From the NCBI RefSeq assembly GCF_002874775.1, contig NZ_CP020991.1, positions 1,555,225 to 1,619,224 on the forward strand: DNA of 64,000 bases. Reading direction: 5' to 3'. The number at the start of each line of letters is the position of its first letter. Position 1 is the first letter of the stretch. The DNA is from Monoglobus pectinilyticus (GTDB taxonomy: Bacteria; Bacillota; Clostridia; Monoglobales; Monoglobaceae). The translations under genes were made by a program, and so were the position numbers. Shown here piece after piece: positions 1 through 8,945 of this stretch. The notes under the pieces are model-generated. The model saw nothing but the letters and a program-made list of their open reading frames with translations, was not told the origin of the DNA and did not search any database.

Positions 1-797
1 CCTAATATCTCAGAGGCAGTGCGGGAGAGTTCTTTTCCTTTCATGCCGTCATTTATCAGTTTAAGTATAACCGTTTCAGCATCGGGCAAATTCGCTCGGT
101 GTTTTTCTTTTATTTCCTCAGGGTCAGCGCCTTTTATTATTAGAACAAACTCACCTTTGGGAGGATTGTTTTCAAAATGTTCAACTGCGCCTTCTAAAGT
201 AGTTCTTATATATTCCTCATATTTTTTTGTTATTTCCCTCGCGGCGGTTATTTGACGTTTTCCTCCGAATGTTTCAAGCATATCGGCAAGGGTCGCTTTG
301 AGTTTATGCGGCGCTTCATAGAATATCATAGTTCTCGTTTCGTTTTTTAAACTGAGGAGGTGATCTCTGCGGCTTTTTTTGTTTACCGACAAAAATCCTT
401 CAAAAGTAAACCGTCCTGTTGGAAGTCCGGAAGCCACAAGTGCAGTGGAAAAGGCGCATGGACCTGGCAGAGCTTCTACTTTGATTTCATTTTGTACGCA
501 AAGCATAACGATATCCTCTCCCGGGTCTGAGATTCCGGGCATTCCGGCGTCTGTGACCACAGCTATATTACATCCGTCTAAAAGTTTTTCAATTAAATGG
601 GCGCCTTTTTCTTTTTTGTTATGTTCATAATAGCTGGTTATTGGCTTTTTTATTCCCAAATGATTCAATAATTTCATACTGACCCTTGTGTCTTCAGCTG
701 CAATCAAATCTACGGATTCAAGTGTTTTAATAGTTCTCAGTGTTATATCGTCAAGATTTCCGATTGGGGTCGGACATAAATATAATTTACCTTTCAT
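1..797 (-). CDS. rsmI: 16S rRNA (cytidine1402-2'-O)-methyltransferase RsmI, 3' end outside window
   Basis: Reading leftward from ATG 797 the frame stays open to the window edge, giving 265 codons of a family that is usually 270-290 residues, so only the last residues are missing. It begins MKGKLYLCPTPIGNLDDIT, the TPIGN signature of RsmI, and continues with the AEDTR, SYYEHN and VTDAGMPGISDPG motifs of the SAM-binding tetrapyrrole-methylase-like fold. RsmI 2'-O-methylates C1402 of 16S rRNA in the decoding centre. Its first codons overlap the end of trmN6 by 11 bases, so the two are translationally coupled. The same pairing (yabB-yabC) exists in Bacillus subtilis. Function is by family; the motifs are seen directly. 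Confidence 0.95.
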   Translation of the reverse strand, partial: MKGKLYLCPTPIGNLDDITLRTIKTLESVDLIAAEDTRVSMKLLNHLGIKKPITSYYEHNKKEKGAHLIEKLLDGCNIAVVTDAGMPGISDPGEDIVMLCVQNEIKVEALPGPCAFSTALVASGLPTGRFTFEGFLSVNKKSRRDHLLSLKNETRTMIFYEAPHKLKATLADMLETFGGKRQITAAREITKKYEEYIRTTLEGAVEHFENNPPKGEFVLIIKGADPEEIKEKHRANLPDAETVILKLINDGMKGKELSRTASEIL

Positions 798-1581
798 AAC
801 TTTCTCCTTCGCTTTTATCTTTTAATTCGGCGGTTCTTTCATATATTAAATTAATTTCATCGGTATATTTTGCGCCTGTTTCTTCATATATATATAATGG
901 AGGCTCTAGGACAAGTTTTGGCCTTCCGCAGTAGGTTCCTTCTAAAAGTATCATTGTGGCAGTTTTTTTATAAGAAGGATGTACAAATCTGAGTCGTTTA
1001 GGTTCAATTTTATAGTTTCGCATAAGTGTAACAAGGTCTATCAATCGTTCAGGACGATGTATCATAGCAAGCTTTCCGCCGGGCATTAGCAGTTCAGATG
1101 AGCTTTTTATAATATCCTCAGCATTACACAGTATCTCGTGCCTGGCAATCGCCGCAGAATTGTGTTTACTTATAAGCCCTCCGCCATATTCTTTGTATGG
1201 AGGATTGCAGACTATATTATTGAAAGAACTTTTTCCAAATATATCGCTGGCAAACTTTAAGTCTCCGCAGACCATATTAATTTTTTTAGATAAATTATTT
1301 AGGATTACAGAGCGTGATGCCATATCTGATACATCTTTTTGAATTTCCAGGCCGATTATTTCTTCTGCGGCAGATTTGTGAGATAATAGTATTGAAATTA
1401 TACCGTTACCGGCACACATATCCATTGTTCTGGAACCGGATTTTATCCCTTTTGAGGCGAAATGTGCCAGCAATACTGCGTCCACGCCAAAACAAAACTG
1501 ATTTGGATTCTGTATCAGTTTTAAATTATTTAAATGAAGGTCGTCAATTCTTTCGTTTTTGTTTAATAAAGTGTTATTCAT
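787..1581 (-). CDS. trmN6: tRNA1(Val) adenine-37 N6-methyltransferase family (TrmN6/YabB-like)
   Basis: A 264-residue class I SAM methyltransferase. The SAM-binding loop is MDMCAGNG at residues 53-60 and the N6-adenine catalytic motif NPPY is at 126-129. The N-terminal QNPNQFCFGVDAVLLAHFA segment is typical of the YfiC/YabB group, which modifies A37 of a tRNA. The ATG start is fixed by the conserved beginning; only a weak GGA ribosome site precedes it. It lies upstream of, and overlaps, rsmI. The exact tRNA substrate in this organism is inferred from the family. Confidence 0.88.
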   Translation of the reverse strand: MNNTLLNKNERIDDLHLNNLKLIQNPNQFCFGVDAVLLAHFASKGIKSGSRTMDMCAGNGIISILLSHKSAAEEIIGLEIQKDVSDMASRSVILNNLSKKINMVCGDLKFASDIFGKSSFNNIVCNPPYKEYGGGLISKHNSAAIARHEILCNAEDIIKSSSELLMPGGKLAMIHRPERLIDLVTLMRNYKIEPKRLRFVHPSYKKTATMILLEGTYCGRPKLVLEPPLYIYEETGAKYTDEINLIYERTAELKDKSEGESYER

Positions 1582-2133
1582 TGTATTTTAATTCCTTTTT
1601 TGAGTTCATATAATGTTCATATTTGCGCGTTTATGTTCATAAAATGTTAACATGTGCAAACTGTATAATAAAAATTGATTTTCATTGTGCAAAATAAACA
1701 AAAGAGTAGTTTGTTTCAGAAATATAACAAAATAAAATCAACGCAAATTCGGTGTTTACGAAAGCTTTATCTTAAAATATTTCTTAATATTACAACTCTG
1801 TTACATTTGTATTACAATGCAAAAAATGAGTTTTTTCGCTATAATTTCCTGATATAATGCCATAAAAATAGTATAACAGAAAAGTGGATTGAGCACAATA
1901 ACCAAAATTGGCAATCGTCAGGAAAAAAGAAGAGCAAATAAAAGAAAAAAGCTAAAATTATTAGAATATAAGAGAAAACATTTGATTTTGTGCCGGTGCT
2001 GGATTTAAACTTGACTTAGACGATTTGAGACAATTTTGAAGGTTTGACGGATTTTCTAAGTCAATATATAATAGCCAGCGTGACAGAGATAAGGAATATT
2101 GTTTTATTCCAAAAATTTATTTGAGGTGATTCG
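1582..2133. other. Divergent intergenic region between trmN6 and the 3D-domain gene
   Basis: AT-rich stretch of about 550 bases. Near trmN6 it carries three GTTCATA copies at 1604, 1615 and 1635 (TATGAAC in the trmN6 direction), spaced 11 and 20 bases. Two TATAAT-like boxes at 1840-1845 and 1853-1858 lack a convincing -35. The right end holds the clear promoter of the next gene. I see no reading frame, tRNA or recognised riboswitch here. Confidence 0.5.
2044..2072 (+). promoter_or_regulatory. Sigma-A type promoter of the 3D/G5 gene
   Basis: TTGACG (2044-2049), a 17-base spacer and TATAAT (2067-2072). Transcription should start near 2079, about 55 bases before the ATG, which leaves no room for a long riboswitch leader. 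Confidence 0.85.
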
Positions 2134-3171
2134 ATGTTTACAAGACTGATGAGAAAGTTACACTTATCAGCCAAAAATTGTGCAGCAGCTGCTTTATGTT
2201 CAACTTTTATTGTAGCAACATGCTGTAGTTTTGCATATGCAACTCCGAGTACCGTTACGATTTGTGACGGAGACAATACTCCGATTACGGTAAAAACAAG
2301 TGATACCAGCGTTGGTAAAGTTTTAGCAAAGCAAGGTATATCACTTAATGAGGGCGACGAAACAAATGTTGCTTTAAATGATACGGTTTCAAATAATTCA
2401 GTAATTCAGATTAACAGAGCTATACCGGTTAGAGTTACTATAAACGGTGTTACTAACGAGTATAGCACAACAAAAAAGCTTGTTTCAGATGTTCTTGCTG
2501 ATGTTGGCGTTGAGGCTTCCGATGATGAGGTCACACCAAGAATGACAGATGTTATTGAAGCCGGTGACGAAATCATTGTAAACCAGGAAGAGAGCCAGAT
2601 AGTAACAGTATCTGAAAGAATCTCGTATCAAACAGAAGAAGTTGAAAATGTGAATTTAGCTCCGGGGCAGAGAGTTGTTACAAGAGAAGGCTCTGACGGA
2701 GAAAGAGAAATCACATATAAGATTTATTATCAGGACGGCGCTGAGATATCAAGAGAAAGAATCGGTGAAATTGTATTAGCAGAGCCGGTAAATGAGATAG
2801 TTGAATATTCACCGCAGGAAGAATTTGAAGTTGGAAAAATACCTGCTTCTAGACCTACAAATTATTCAAGAGTAGAAACATTTACAGCGACAGCATATGA
2901 CGCGTCTTATGAAGACAACGGTCCTTGGGCCGGCGTTACATCAACAGGTATGCCTATGGGATATGGTGTAATCGCAGTTGACCCGACGGTTATTCCTTAC
3001 GGAACAAAGATGTATATTGAGTCTGCTGATGGAAAATATATTTATGGTTACGCCATTGCAGGAGACTGCGGCGGAGCTATAAAAGGCAAGAGAGTAGATT
3101 TATTCTACTGGTCTAAGGCTCAGTGTAATGAGTTTGGAAGACGCGCAGTAAATATTTATTTCTTAGATTAA
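2134..3171 (+). CDS. Secreted DUF348/G5/3D-domain protein (YabE-like wall hydrolase)
   Basis: 345 residues. A signal peptide or membrane anchor covers about 1-36 (hydrophobic, ending FAYA). Two ubiquitin-like DUF348 segments follow at about 39-90 and 95-150, then a G5 domain at about 153-226, then a C-terminal 3D domain at about 248-345 with its Asp-rich double-psi fold and the motif GDCGGAIKGKRVDLF. The 3D domain is the catalytic fold of lytic transglycosylases related to MltA, Rpf2 and Sps. The protein probably trims peptidoglycan outside the membrane, as YabE does. The SD GAGGTG sits 5 bases before the ATG. It is a single-gene unit with its own promoter and a strong terminator. Confidence 0.87.
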   Translation: MFTRLMRKLHLSAKNCAAAALCSTFIVATCCSFAYATPSTVTICDGDNTPITVKTSDTSVGKVLAKQGISLNEGDETNVALNDTVSNNSVIQINRAIPVRVTINGVTNEYSTTKKLVSDVLADVGVEASDDEVTPRMTDVIEAGDEIIVNQEESQIVTVSERISYQTEEVENVNLAPGQRVVTREGSDGEREITYKIYYQDGAEISRERIGEIVLAEPVNEIVEYSPQEEFEVGKIPASRPTNYSRVETFTATAYDASYEDNGPWAGVTSTGMPMGYGVIAVDPTVIPYGTKMYIESADGKYIYGYAIAGDCGGAIKGKRVDLFYWSKAQCNEFGRRAVNIYFLD

Positions 3172-3180
3172 TAAAACATG

Positions 3181-3206
3181 ACCGCCTAAGCTTAGGCGGT
3201 CTTTTT
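3181..3206 (+). terminator. Rho-independent terminator after the 3D gene
   Basis: Perfect 10-bp inverted repeat ACCGCCTAAG/CTTAGGCGGT (3181-3200) followed by a run of five T. Confidence 0.95.
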
Positions 3207-3233
3207 ATTTTGATTACAAAACCTGAATATTAC

Positions 3234-3262
3234 TTGACCTTTAATACTAAAAGTGTTATCAT
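3234..3262 (+). promoter_or_regulatory. Promoter of the Lrp-aminotransferase operon
   Basis: TTGACC (3234-3239), a 17-base spacer and TATCAT (3257-3262). The expected start near 3269 is 24 bases before the coding sequence. Confidence 0.8.
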
Positions 3263-3292
3263 TATATAAATTTATTGATGGAGGTATGACTT

Positions 3293-3793
3293 ATGTCTAA
3301 TTATTCAAACCAGGATAAAATACTTGAAATACTGCACAACGACTGCAGACTGCCCTTAGAAGAGATTTCGGTAATGACCGGAATCGCCGCACAAGAAGTC
3401 GCCGCCATCATCGACGATTTAGAAAAAGACGGTACTATTTTAGGTTATGGCGCTAAAATTAATTGGGATAAAGCGGCAGGCCCGGATTCTGTTACTGCTT
3501 ATATAGAGCTTCGCGTTACTCCGCAGAGAAACCAGGGTTTTGATAGAATAGCTGAGAGAATATACCAATATCCTGAGGTTAAGTCCGTCAACCTTATGAG
3601 CGGAAGTTATGATTTTGGAATTACTGTTGAAGGTTCTAATATAAAAGAAATTTCACTTTTTGTGTCGCAGCATTTGGCTCCTATGGAATCTGTAGTTGGA
3701 ACCGCCACTCATTTTGTCTTAAAACGCTATAAATTTGACGGTATAGTATGCTCGCAGCCTGAGAAGGATGAAAGGGAGGTAATATCCCTATGA
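3293..3793 (+). CDS. Lrp/AsnC family transcriptional regulator, probably AlaR-like
   Basis: 166 residues. An N-terminal helix-turn-helix (about 1-55, with ILHNDCRLPLEEISVMTGI) is followed by a RAM ligand-binding domain (about 65-150). It overlaps the downstream aminotransferase by four bases (ATGA). This gene pair matches yugG-yugH of B. subtilis, where the Lrp protein AlaR activates the alanine transaminase gene alaT. That role is inferred from the order; the effector, plausibly alanine, is not visible in the sequence. The SD TGGAGG is well placed. Confidence 0.88.
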   Translation: MSNYSNQDKILEILHNDCRLPLEEISVMTGIAAQEVAAIIDDLEKDGTILGYGAKINWDKAAGPDSVTAYIELRVTPQRNQGFDRIAERIYQYPEVKSVNLMSGSYDFGITVEGSNIKEISLFVSQHLAPMESVVGTATHFVLKRYKFDGIVCSQPEKDEREVISL

Positions 3794-4968
3794 GTTTTAA
3801 TCCTGAAAAAATGATAAATAAAACGGTAAGCAGTATGCCGCCGTCCGGTATAAGACGTTTTTTTGACGTTGCGGCCGAGATGGAGGACTGCATATCTTTA
3901 GGAGTTGGAGAGCCTGACTTTGTCACTCCGTGGCATATTAGGGACGAGGGAATTTATTCTCTGGAAAAGGGGCATACGCATTATACTTCAAATTCAGGAT
4001 TAAAAGAACTAAGAGTTGAAATCTGCAACTATATGAAACGCAGATTTTCTTTGAATTATAATCCTGATGACCAGGTAGTGGTTACCGTCGGCGGAAGTGA
4101 GGCTATCGACCTTTTTATACGTTCTATAGTTGAGCCGGGTGATGAAATTTTGGTATGTGAACCTAGTTTTGTGTGCTACAAGCCTATAGTATCATTAGCC
4201 GGAGGAATACCGGTGGTTATAGAGACAAAGGCAGAGAATGATTTTAGATTGACGCCTGAGGAATTAAAATCAGCTATAACAGACAGAACCAGAGCCGTTG
4301 TGCTTCCGTTTCCAAACAACCCAACCGGAGCTGTTATGACTAAGGAAGACCTTGAAGGAATAGCTGACGTTTTAAGAGGAACAGATATAATGGTCTTATC
4401 AGATGAAATATATGCTGAACTTACATATGGTGATAAAAGACATGTATCTATTGCTGAAATTGACGGTATGTATGAAAGAACTGTTGTTGTCAGCGGTTTT
4501 TCAAAAGCGTATGCTATGACAGGTTGGCGGCTTGGATACGCGGTAGGTCATCCGGCCTTGATAAAAGCTATGACAAAGGTTCATCAGTATGCGATAATGT
4601 CTGCGCCTACAACCGCTCAGTATGCCGCAATAGAGGCGTTAAAAAACGGTGACAGTGACATAGAAACGATGAGGGATGAATATAATTACCGCAGACAGGT
4701 TATAGTCGCAGGTTTTAACAAGCTAGGGCTTAGCTGTTTTGAGCCGAAGGGCGCGTTTTATTGTTTCCCATGCATTAAGAGCACAGGTATGGATTCAAAT
4801 ACTTTTTGTGAAAACTTATTATACAGCAAGAGACTCGCTGTAGTGCCGGGCACTGCATTTGGCGAGAGCGGAGAAGGCTTTATTAGGTGTTCATATGCTT
4901 ATTCAATAAAAAATATAAATGAGGCTTTAAGCAGAACAGAAGCATTTTTGAAAGAAATTAAAAGATGA
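3790..4968 (+). CDS. PLP-dependent class I/II aminotransferase, likely alanine transaminase
   Basis: 392 residues, the usual length for fold-type I aminotransferases. Visible active-site motifs are PNNPTGA (about 175-181), DEIYAE (about 205-210) and the PLP lysine K239 in SGFSKAYAMTGWRLGY. A C-terminal substrate-binding Arg lies in the GFIRCSYA segment. It starts inside the stop region of the Lrp gene, so the two are translationally coupled. The context favours the AlaT/PatA subgroup over a general aspartate aminotransferase, but sequence alone does not fix the substrate. A bidirectional terminator follows. Confidence 0.88.
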   Translation: MSFNPEKMINKTVSSMPPSGIRRFFDVAAEMEDCISLGVGEPDFVTPWHIRDEGIYSLEKGHTHYTSNSGLKELRVEICNYMKRRFSLNYNPDDQVVVTVGGSEAIDLFIRSIVEPGDEILVCEPSFVCYKPIVSLAGGIPVVIETKAENDFRLTPEELKSAITDRTRAVVLPFPNNPTGAVMTKEDLEGIADVLRGTDIMVLSDEIYAELTYGDKRHVSIAEIDGMYERTVVVSGFSKAYAMTGWRLGYAVGHPALIKAMTKVHQYAIMSAPTTAQYAAIEALKNGDSDIETMRDEYNYRRQVIVAGFNKLGLSCFEPKGAFYCFPCIKSTGMDSNTFCENLLYSKRLAVVPGTAFGESGEGFIRCSYAYSIKNINEALSRTEAFLKEIKR

Positions 4969-5031
4969 TTTTCCATACTAAAATTATGGATTATTCGAAA
5001 TGTACTGTGATAAAAATAAATATAAATAACA

Positions 5032-5070
5032 AAACTGATTCCTTTTAATTGAGGAATCAGTTTTTGTTTT
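5032..5070. terminator. Bidirectional terminator between convergent genes
   Basis: AAACTGATTCCT (5032-5043) pairs perfectly with AGGAATCAGTTT (5052-5063) around an 8-base loop. T-runs flank it in both directions, so it can serve the aminotransferase on the plus strand and the MetRS-like gene on the minus strand. Confidence 0.88.
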
Positions 5071-5109
5071 ATTGTGTATTTTATAAAATGCTAATTTAGA
5101 TTTTTGTTT

Positions 5110-7137
5110 TTATCTCGCTTTCATGGGAAAGAAATCAAATCTCGGCTCAAGAAATTTTAATCTGTGTTCTGTTTCGCCGTTAGCTTTTGCTAAATCTGTA
5201 AGGGTGTCAAAAACATGCTCCCAGTTCCATATGTCTTTGCCAAATCCTAAATATTCACAGAGCAGTTCAGTACCTTTTGGAGCGACAGGGTGCATTAGCA
5301 CCATAGCGGTTTTTACCATATGCAAGGTATCTATCAGCACCTGATTTCTCTTTTCAGGATCAGCTTCAGCGTCTTTAATATTTTTTGCCCAAAATTTGTT
5401 TGCATTTCTTATATAGGTGTCCATCAGATTCATAACTGTGTGAAACTCAAACTTATACATAGCGTGTTCATATTTTAGTATAGTCTCTTTTGCGTCATGC
5501 AGCACCTCTTCAGAAACCTGACCCATAGGCATAATTGGTTCTCCGTATTTTTGAATGGTATAAAAGCATGAGCGCGCTACTCTGTTAAACACATTGGATA
5601 ACATTTTGCCTTCGCGCTCTACAGGGTCAGCGTCTTTTTCGCCGGCTGACGGGTTCAGAGGTTTCGGCTGGAAGCTAACGCTTTTTAAGCTTAGTCCTAA
5701 ACCTAAAAAATGCGCTCTCAGCTGTTCCGCAGTATAATACTCCAGCAAATCCTCAGCCATTGGAGGCTTAATATCTCCGCTGCTGCTTGCTTTTTTGTTA
5801 AGAAACAAAATATGGTTGTTGGCAACAAGCGTGGGGAGCGTATACTGTCCGTCAGACGGGAATGCTGTCAGATTTTCCTTGCCTTGAAGCGCTATGAACA
5901 TTGCCATTTCAGCTATTCCGTAAAAATATATATTATCTTGACCAATGAACTGGAACACTTCAGAATCAGTGCTTTTCCAATATTTTTCCCATTCATCTTC
6001 GGGTTTTCCCTGCTGTTTTAAATATGTCTTTGTAAACGAAATCGGTGCCCATAATGATTCGGGCCATACCCAAATTGTCAGCCCATCTTCGCCATCCAGT
6101 ACAGGAGCTGGAACGCCCCATTCGATGTTGCCTGTAAGGCGGAACGGAACCAAAGTTTTGCCGGCGCGGAACCGTATGTTATTATCGTTTAACAGTTCTT
6201 TTGCTTTGTCACGGTCATTCAAATTTATAAATTCGATAGAAAATGAGGTCTTGTTGTCCTCCAAATTCAGAATATGCTCCGGCATTTGTGACTTGATTGC
6301 GGTGTATTCGTCTATAAAGTCTTTTTTAATGTAAATCATCGGAGGAAGCATAAATTCTTTTATTGTGTTGTATACAAGCGGCCGTGAATTGCCTTTTTCA
6401 GGAAGGCTGTCAACATATTCGTTCATCAGTTCATTAAACTTTGTTATGTCAATGTACCAATTCACAACGTCACGCATTTCAGGAGTTTCGCCTGTTAATG
6501 TGCTTTTGGGGTCAATCAGGTCAGCCGGCATATATTGGTGCCCCAGCGAACACTCGTCTGCATATGCTTTGTCGCTCTGGCATTTATCAACAGGACATTT
6601 TCCTATGACCTGTCTGCCGTTTAAAAATTGTCCTGCTTTAGCGTCATAGAATTGAGAGGTTACCATTTTCTCGAGATGTCCGTTTTCGTACCATTGCTGC
6701 ATTAATGCACTGCTTACGGCAGCATGTACATCTTTGGACTCTCCAAGTCCTGAAGCGGCAAAGAGATTTAAGCTTATATCATATTTGCCAAGAACTTCTT
6801 TCTGACTTTCATGGTTTATTCTGACAAAATCCTCAATGCTTCCGTCGAATTCCCCTGTTTCGCAAAGTTTTCTGTAACTTTCGACAATAGGTGAGCCGTA
6901 ACAGTCAGTACCTGAAACAAATATAACGTTCTCTTCTCCAATACGGTCGCGCAGAAAACGCGCAAAACAGTCTGCCTGAACAAATACGCCGCCTACATGT
7001 CCAAAATGAAGCTTTTTGTTGCCGTAAGGCATACCTCCTGTCACAACTGCCCTTTTGGGAAATGATGGTCTAGGGAGGTCAAATACACTTATTTTTTTAG
7101 GTCTGTACTGCTCATTATTTTGATTGTTTTTACCCAT
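5110..7137 (-). CDS. Methionyl-tRNA synthetase-like class I synthetase with degenerate KMSKS
   Basis: 675 residues. The class I nucleotide motif is HFGH at 44-47. Zinc-knuckle residues are C181, C186, C196 and H200, followed by the ADLIDPKS segment of MetRS. FIGQDN (D401) and an anticodon-domain RNANKFW are also present. The KMSKS position reads KASSS (449-453), losing the second lysine, and the VWLDAPIGY pocket is changed to VWPESLWAP. An extra block of about 45 residues sits near 285-335. It lies 47 bases after gltX in the same direction with SD AAGGAG, so it is probably cotranscribed. It could be a divergent but active MetRS or a paralogue with another role; a canonical metG is not in this window. 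Confidence 0.8.
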   Translation of the reverse strand: MGKNNQNNEQYRPKKISVFDLPRPSFPKRAVVTGGMPYGNKKLHFGHVGGVFVQADCFARFLRDRIGEENVIFVSGTDCYGSPIVESYRKLCETGEFDGSIEDFVRINHESQKEVLGKYDISLNLFAASGLGESKDVHAAVSSALMQQWYENGHLEKMVTSQFYDAKAGQFLNGRQVIGKCPVDKCQSDKAYADECSLGHQYMPADLIDPKSTLTGETPEMRDVVNWYIDITKFNELMNEYVDSLPEKGNSRPLVYNTIKEFMLPPMIYIKKDFIDEYTAIKSQMPEHILNLEDNKTSFSIEFINLNDRDKAKELLNDNNIRFRAGKTLVPFRLTGNIEWGVPAPVLDGEDGLTIWVWPESLWAPISFTKTYLKQQGKPEDEWEKYWKSTDSEVFQFIGQDNIYFYGIAEMAMFIALQGKENLTAFPSDGQYTLPTLVANNHILFLNKKASSSGDIKPPMAEDLLEYYTAEQLRAHFLGLGLSLKSVSFQPKPLNPSAGEKDADPVEREGKMLSNVFNRVARSCFYTIQKYGEPIMPMGQVSEEVLHDAKETILKYEHAMYKFEFHTVMNLMDTYIRNANKFWAKNIKDAEADPEKRNQVLIDTLHMVKTAMVLMHPVAPKGTELLCEYLGFGKDIWNWEHVFDTLTDLAKANGETEHRLKFLEPRFDFFPMKAR

Positions 7138-7184
7138 GTTTTTTCTCCTTCTATATAAAAACAGAATCTTTTGTAGTTTATATT

Positions 7185-8831
7185 TTAACCTGCAATAGCC
7201 AAATTAATCCTTCTTGTCATTTCGTCTTCGCCGATTATTTGACATATCTCCCAAAGGTCGGGCGAGTTAGTGCGTCCTGTTATAGCTACACGTATAACTC
7301 CGCTGACGTCGCTGACGCTGCCCTTATACATATCGGGATTTTTTTTGAAATCTTTTGGTTTCACGGCATAACCCATTGATTCGGTAATATCTCTGATTTT
7401 TTGAAACCATTCGGAATTGTCGTCTTTTATATTAAACGAGGTTAAATATTGTTTTAGAATTTTATATCGGTCTTCCTTAGATACCCTTTCAGGAAATTCA
7501 TCTTCAACTTTAAACGTTTCAGGGAAGTAGAATGAGAAGAAATCGCGTGCCTGTTTCCAGCTTGTCAGGTCTTTTCTCGGTCTGTTTCCGTTTCTGCCAA
7601 CGTCAATGATTTTTTCGGAATAATTTTTGTCTCGGGTAAACAGCTTATAAAATTCAGGGTCATATTCTTTGAGCCAATCAGAAAATTCGTCATAAATCTT
7701 ATTTGCCGGTGTTCTTAGAAGAACCTCGCGGCTGACATCCTCGAATTTCATAATATCAAACAGCGCTCCCGAATTGCTCATTTTGTCTAAACTAAATTTA
7801 AAGTCATCAATCGGGGCGTCGGGATTTTCTAATCTCCACTCTTCAAAATTGGAATTTAAAACAGTCATGAGATATTCCCAAACAGCTCTCGGTGCATATC
7901 CTTCACTGCGGTAATATTCGAGACCAAGCTCAGGGTCTTTTCTCTTTGAAAGTTTTCTTTTTGTGTCACCGTCCATTTTCATCAGAACCGCTGTGTGGCA
8001 GTATACAGGTCTGTCAAAGCCTAAGGCGTCAAATAACTGAACGTGTATCGGCAGAGTTGAAAGCCATTCCTCGCCTCTTACCACATGGGTTGTTCTCATT
8101 AAATGATCGTCTATAACATGAGCGAAATGATAAGTTGGTATACCATCGGATTTGAGCAGAACAAAATCCTGATAGTTTTCAGAAACGTTCAGCATTCCTC
8201 GAATCCCGTCATATACTTCAACGTGGTTATTTTCGTCTCCGTTTGACTTAAATCTCAGAACATATTTATCGCCGTTTTCAATCCGTTTCTTAATATCATC
8301 TATAGAAAGGTCACGGCACTTTGCCCATTTACCGTAATATCCGAAATTGAGCTTGTCCGAAATCTGTTCCTCGCGCATTTTTGAAAGGTCGTCCTCCGAA
8401 CAGAAACAAGGATACGCCAGCCCCTTCTTTACCAGCTCTTTGGCGTAGCATTGATAAACTTCTTTTCTTAAACGCTGGCGGTATGGTCCATAAGCTCCAT
8501 TATCACCGTCGACAGAGGCGCCCTCGTCAAAGTGAATACCAAAAAAGTCCATAGCTGATATAACCAGCTCAACTGCGCCTTCAACCTCGCGTTTGGCGTC
8601 TGTATCCTCAATTCTGAGAAAGAACGTGCCGCCGTTTTGATGAGCGAGTCTCTCTCCTATTATTGCGTTGTATAGATTACCTAAATGCACAAATCCTGTG
8701 GGGCTTGGGCCTATACGCGTGACCGGCGCGCCTTCCGGAAGGCTACGTTTGGGATATTTTTCTTCATAATATTCAGGTGTTTTATCAATACCGCCGAAAA
8801 GAAGTTCGGCAAGCTGCTCATTTTTATTCAT
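7185..8831 (-). CDS. gltX: Glutamyl-tRNA synthetase
   Basis: 548 residues from the ATG at 8831, preceded by AGGAGA. A longer in-frame opening to 8900 is rejected because it would start inside the promoter -35. The class I motif HLGN lies in RIGPSPTGFVHLGNLYNAI, and the second motif is KLSKRK, both normal for GluRS. The protein charges tRNA-Glu and, in many Clostridia, also misacylates tRNA-Gln for later amidation. The C-terminal anticodon domain is present. First gene of a likely gltX-metRS-like operon. Confidence 0.95.
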   Translation of the reverse strand: MNKNEQLAELLFGGIDKTPEYYEEKYPKRSLPEGAPVTRIGPSPTGFVHLGNLYNAIIGERLAHQNGGTFFLRIEDTDAKREVEGAVELVISAMDFFGIHFDEGASVDGDNGAYGPYRQRLRKEVYQCYAKELVKKGLAYPCFCSEDDLSKMREEQISDKLNFGYYGKWAKCRDLSIDDIKKRIENGDKYVLRFKSNGDENNHVEVYDGIRGMLNVSENYQDFVLLKSDGIPTYHFAHVIDDHLMRTTHVVRGEEWLSTLPIHVQLFDALGFDRPVYCHTAVLMKMDGDTKRKLSKRKDPELGLEYYRSEGYAPRAVWEYLMTVLNSNFEEWRLENPDAPIDDFKFSLDKMSNSGALFDIMKFEDVSREVLLRTPANKIYDEFSDWLKEYDPEFYKLFTRDKNYSEKIIDVGRNGNRPRKDLTSWKQARDFFSFYFPETFKVEDEFPERVSKEDRYKILKQYLTSFNIKDDNSEWFQKIRDITESMGYAVKPKDFKKNPDMYKGSVSDVSGVIRVAITGRTNSPDLWEICQIIGEDEMTRRINLAIAG

Positions 8832-8871
8832 TACAAAATCTCCTAAACCAATTAATAATATAATACCAAGT

Positions 8872-8900
8872 ATTTTACTATTTTTTCCTAAATAAGTCAA
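8872..8900 (-). promoter_or_regulatory. gltX promoter
   Basis: On the minus strand TTGACT (8900-8895), a 17-base spacer and TAAAAT (8877-8872). It places transcription start near 8865, 34 bases before the gltX ATG. There is no T-box leader. Confidence 0.8.
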
Positions 8901-8945
8901 GTATTCGCTGGTTTTATTATATGGTTGATTTCAGAAGTTTCATAC

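Noticed and set aside
1860-2130. c-di-AMP (ydaO/yuaA) riboswitch before the YabE-like gene
   Set aside because: The consensus promoter at 2044-2072 leaves only a 55-base leader, and the required conserved motifs are not seen.
8832-8900. Longer GltX start at 8900
   Set aside because: It would begin inside the TTGACT -35 of the gltX promoter; ATG 8831 has a good ribosome site.
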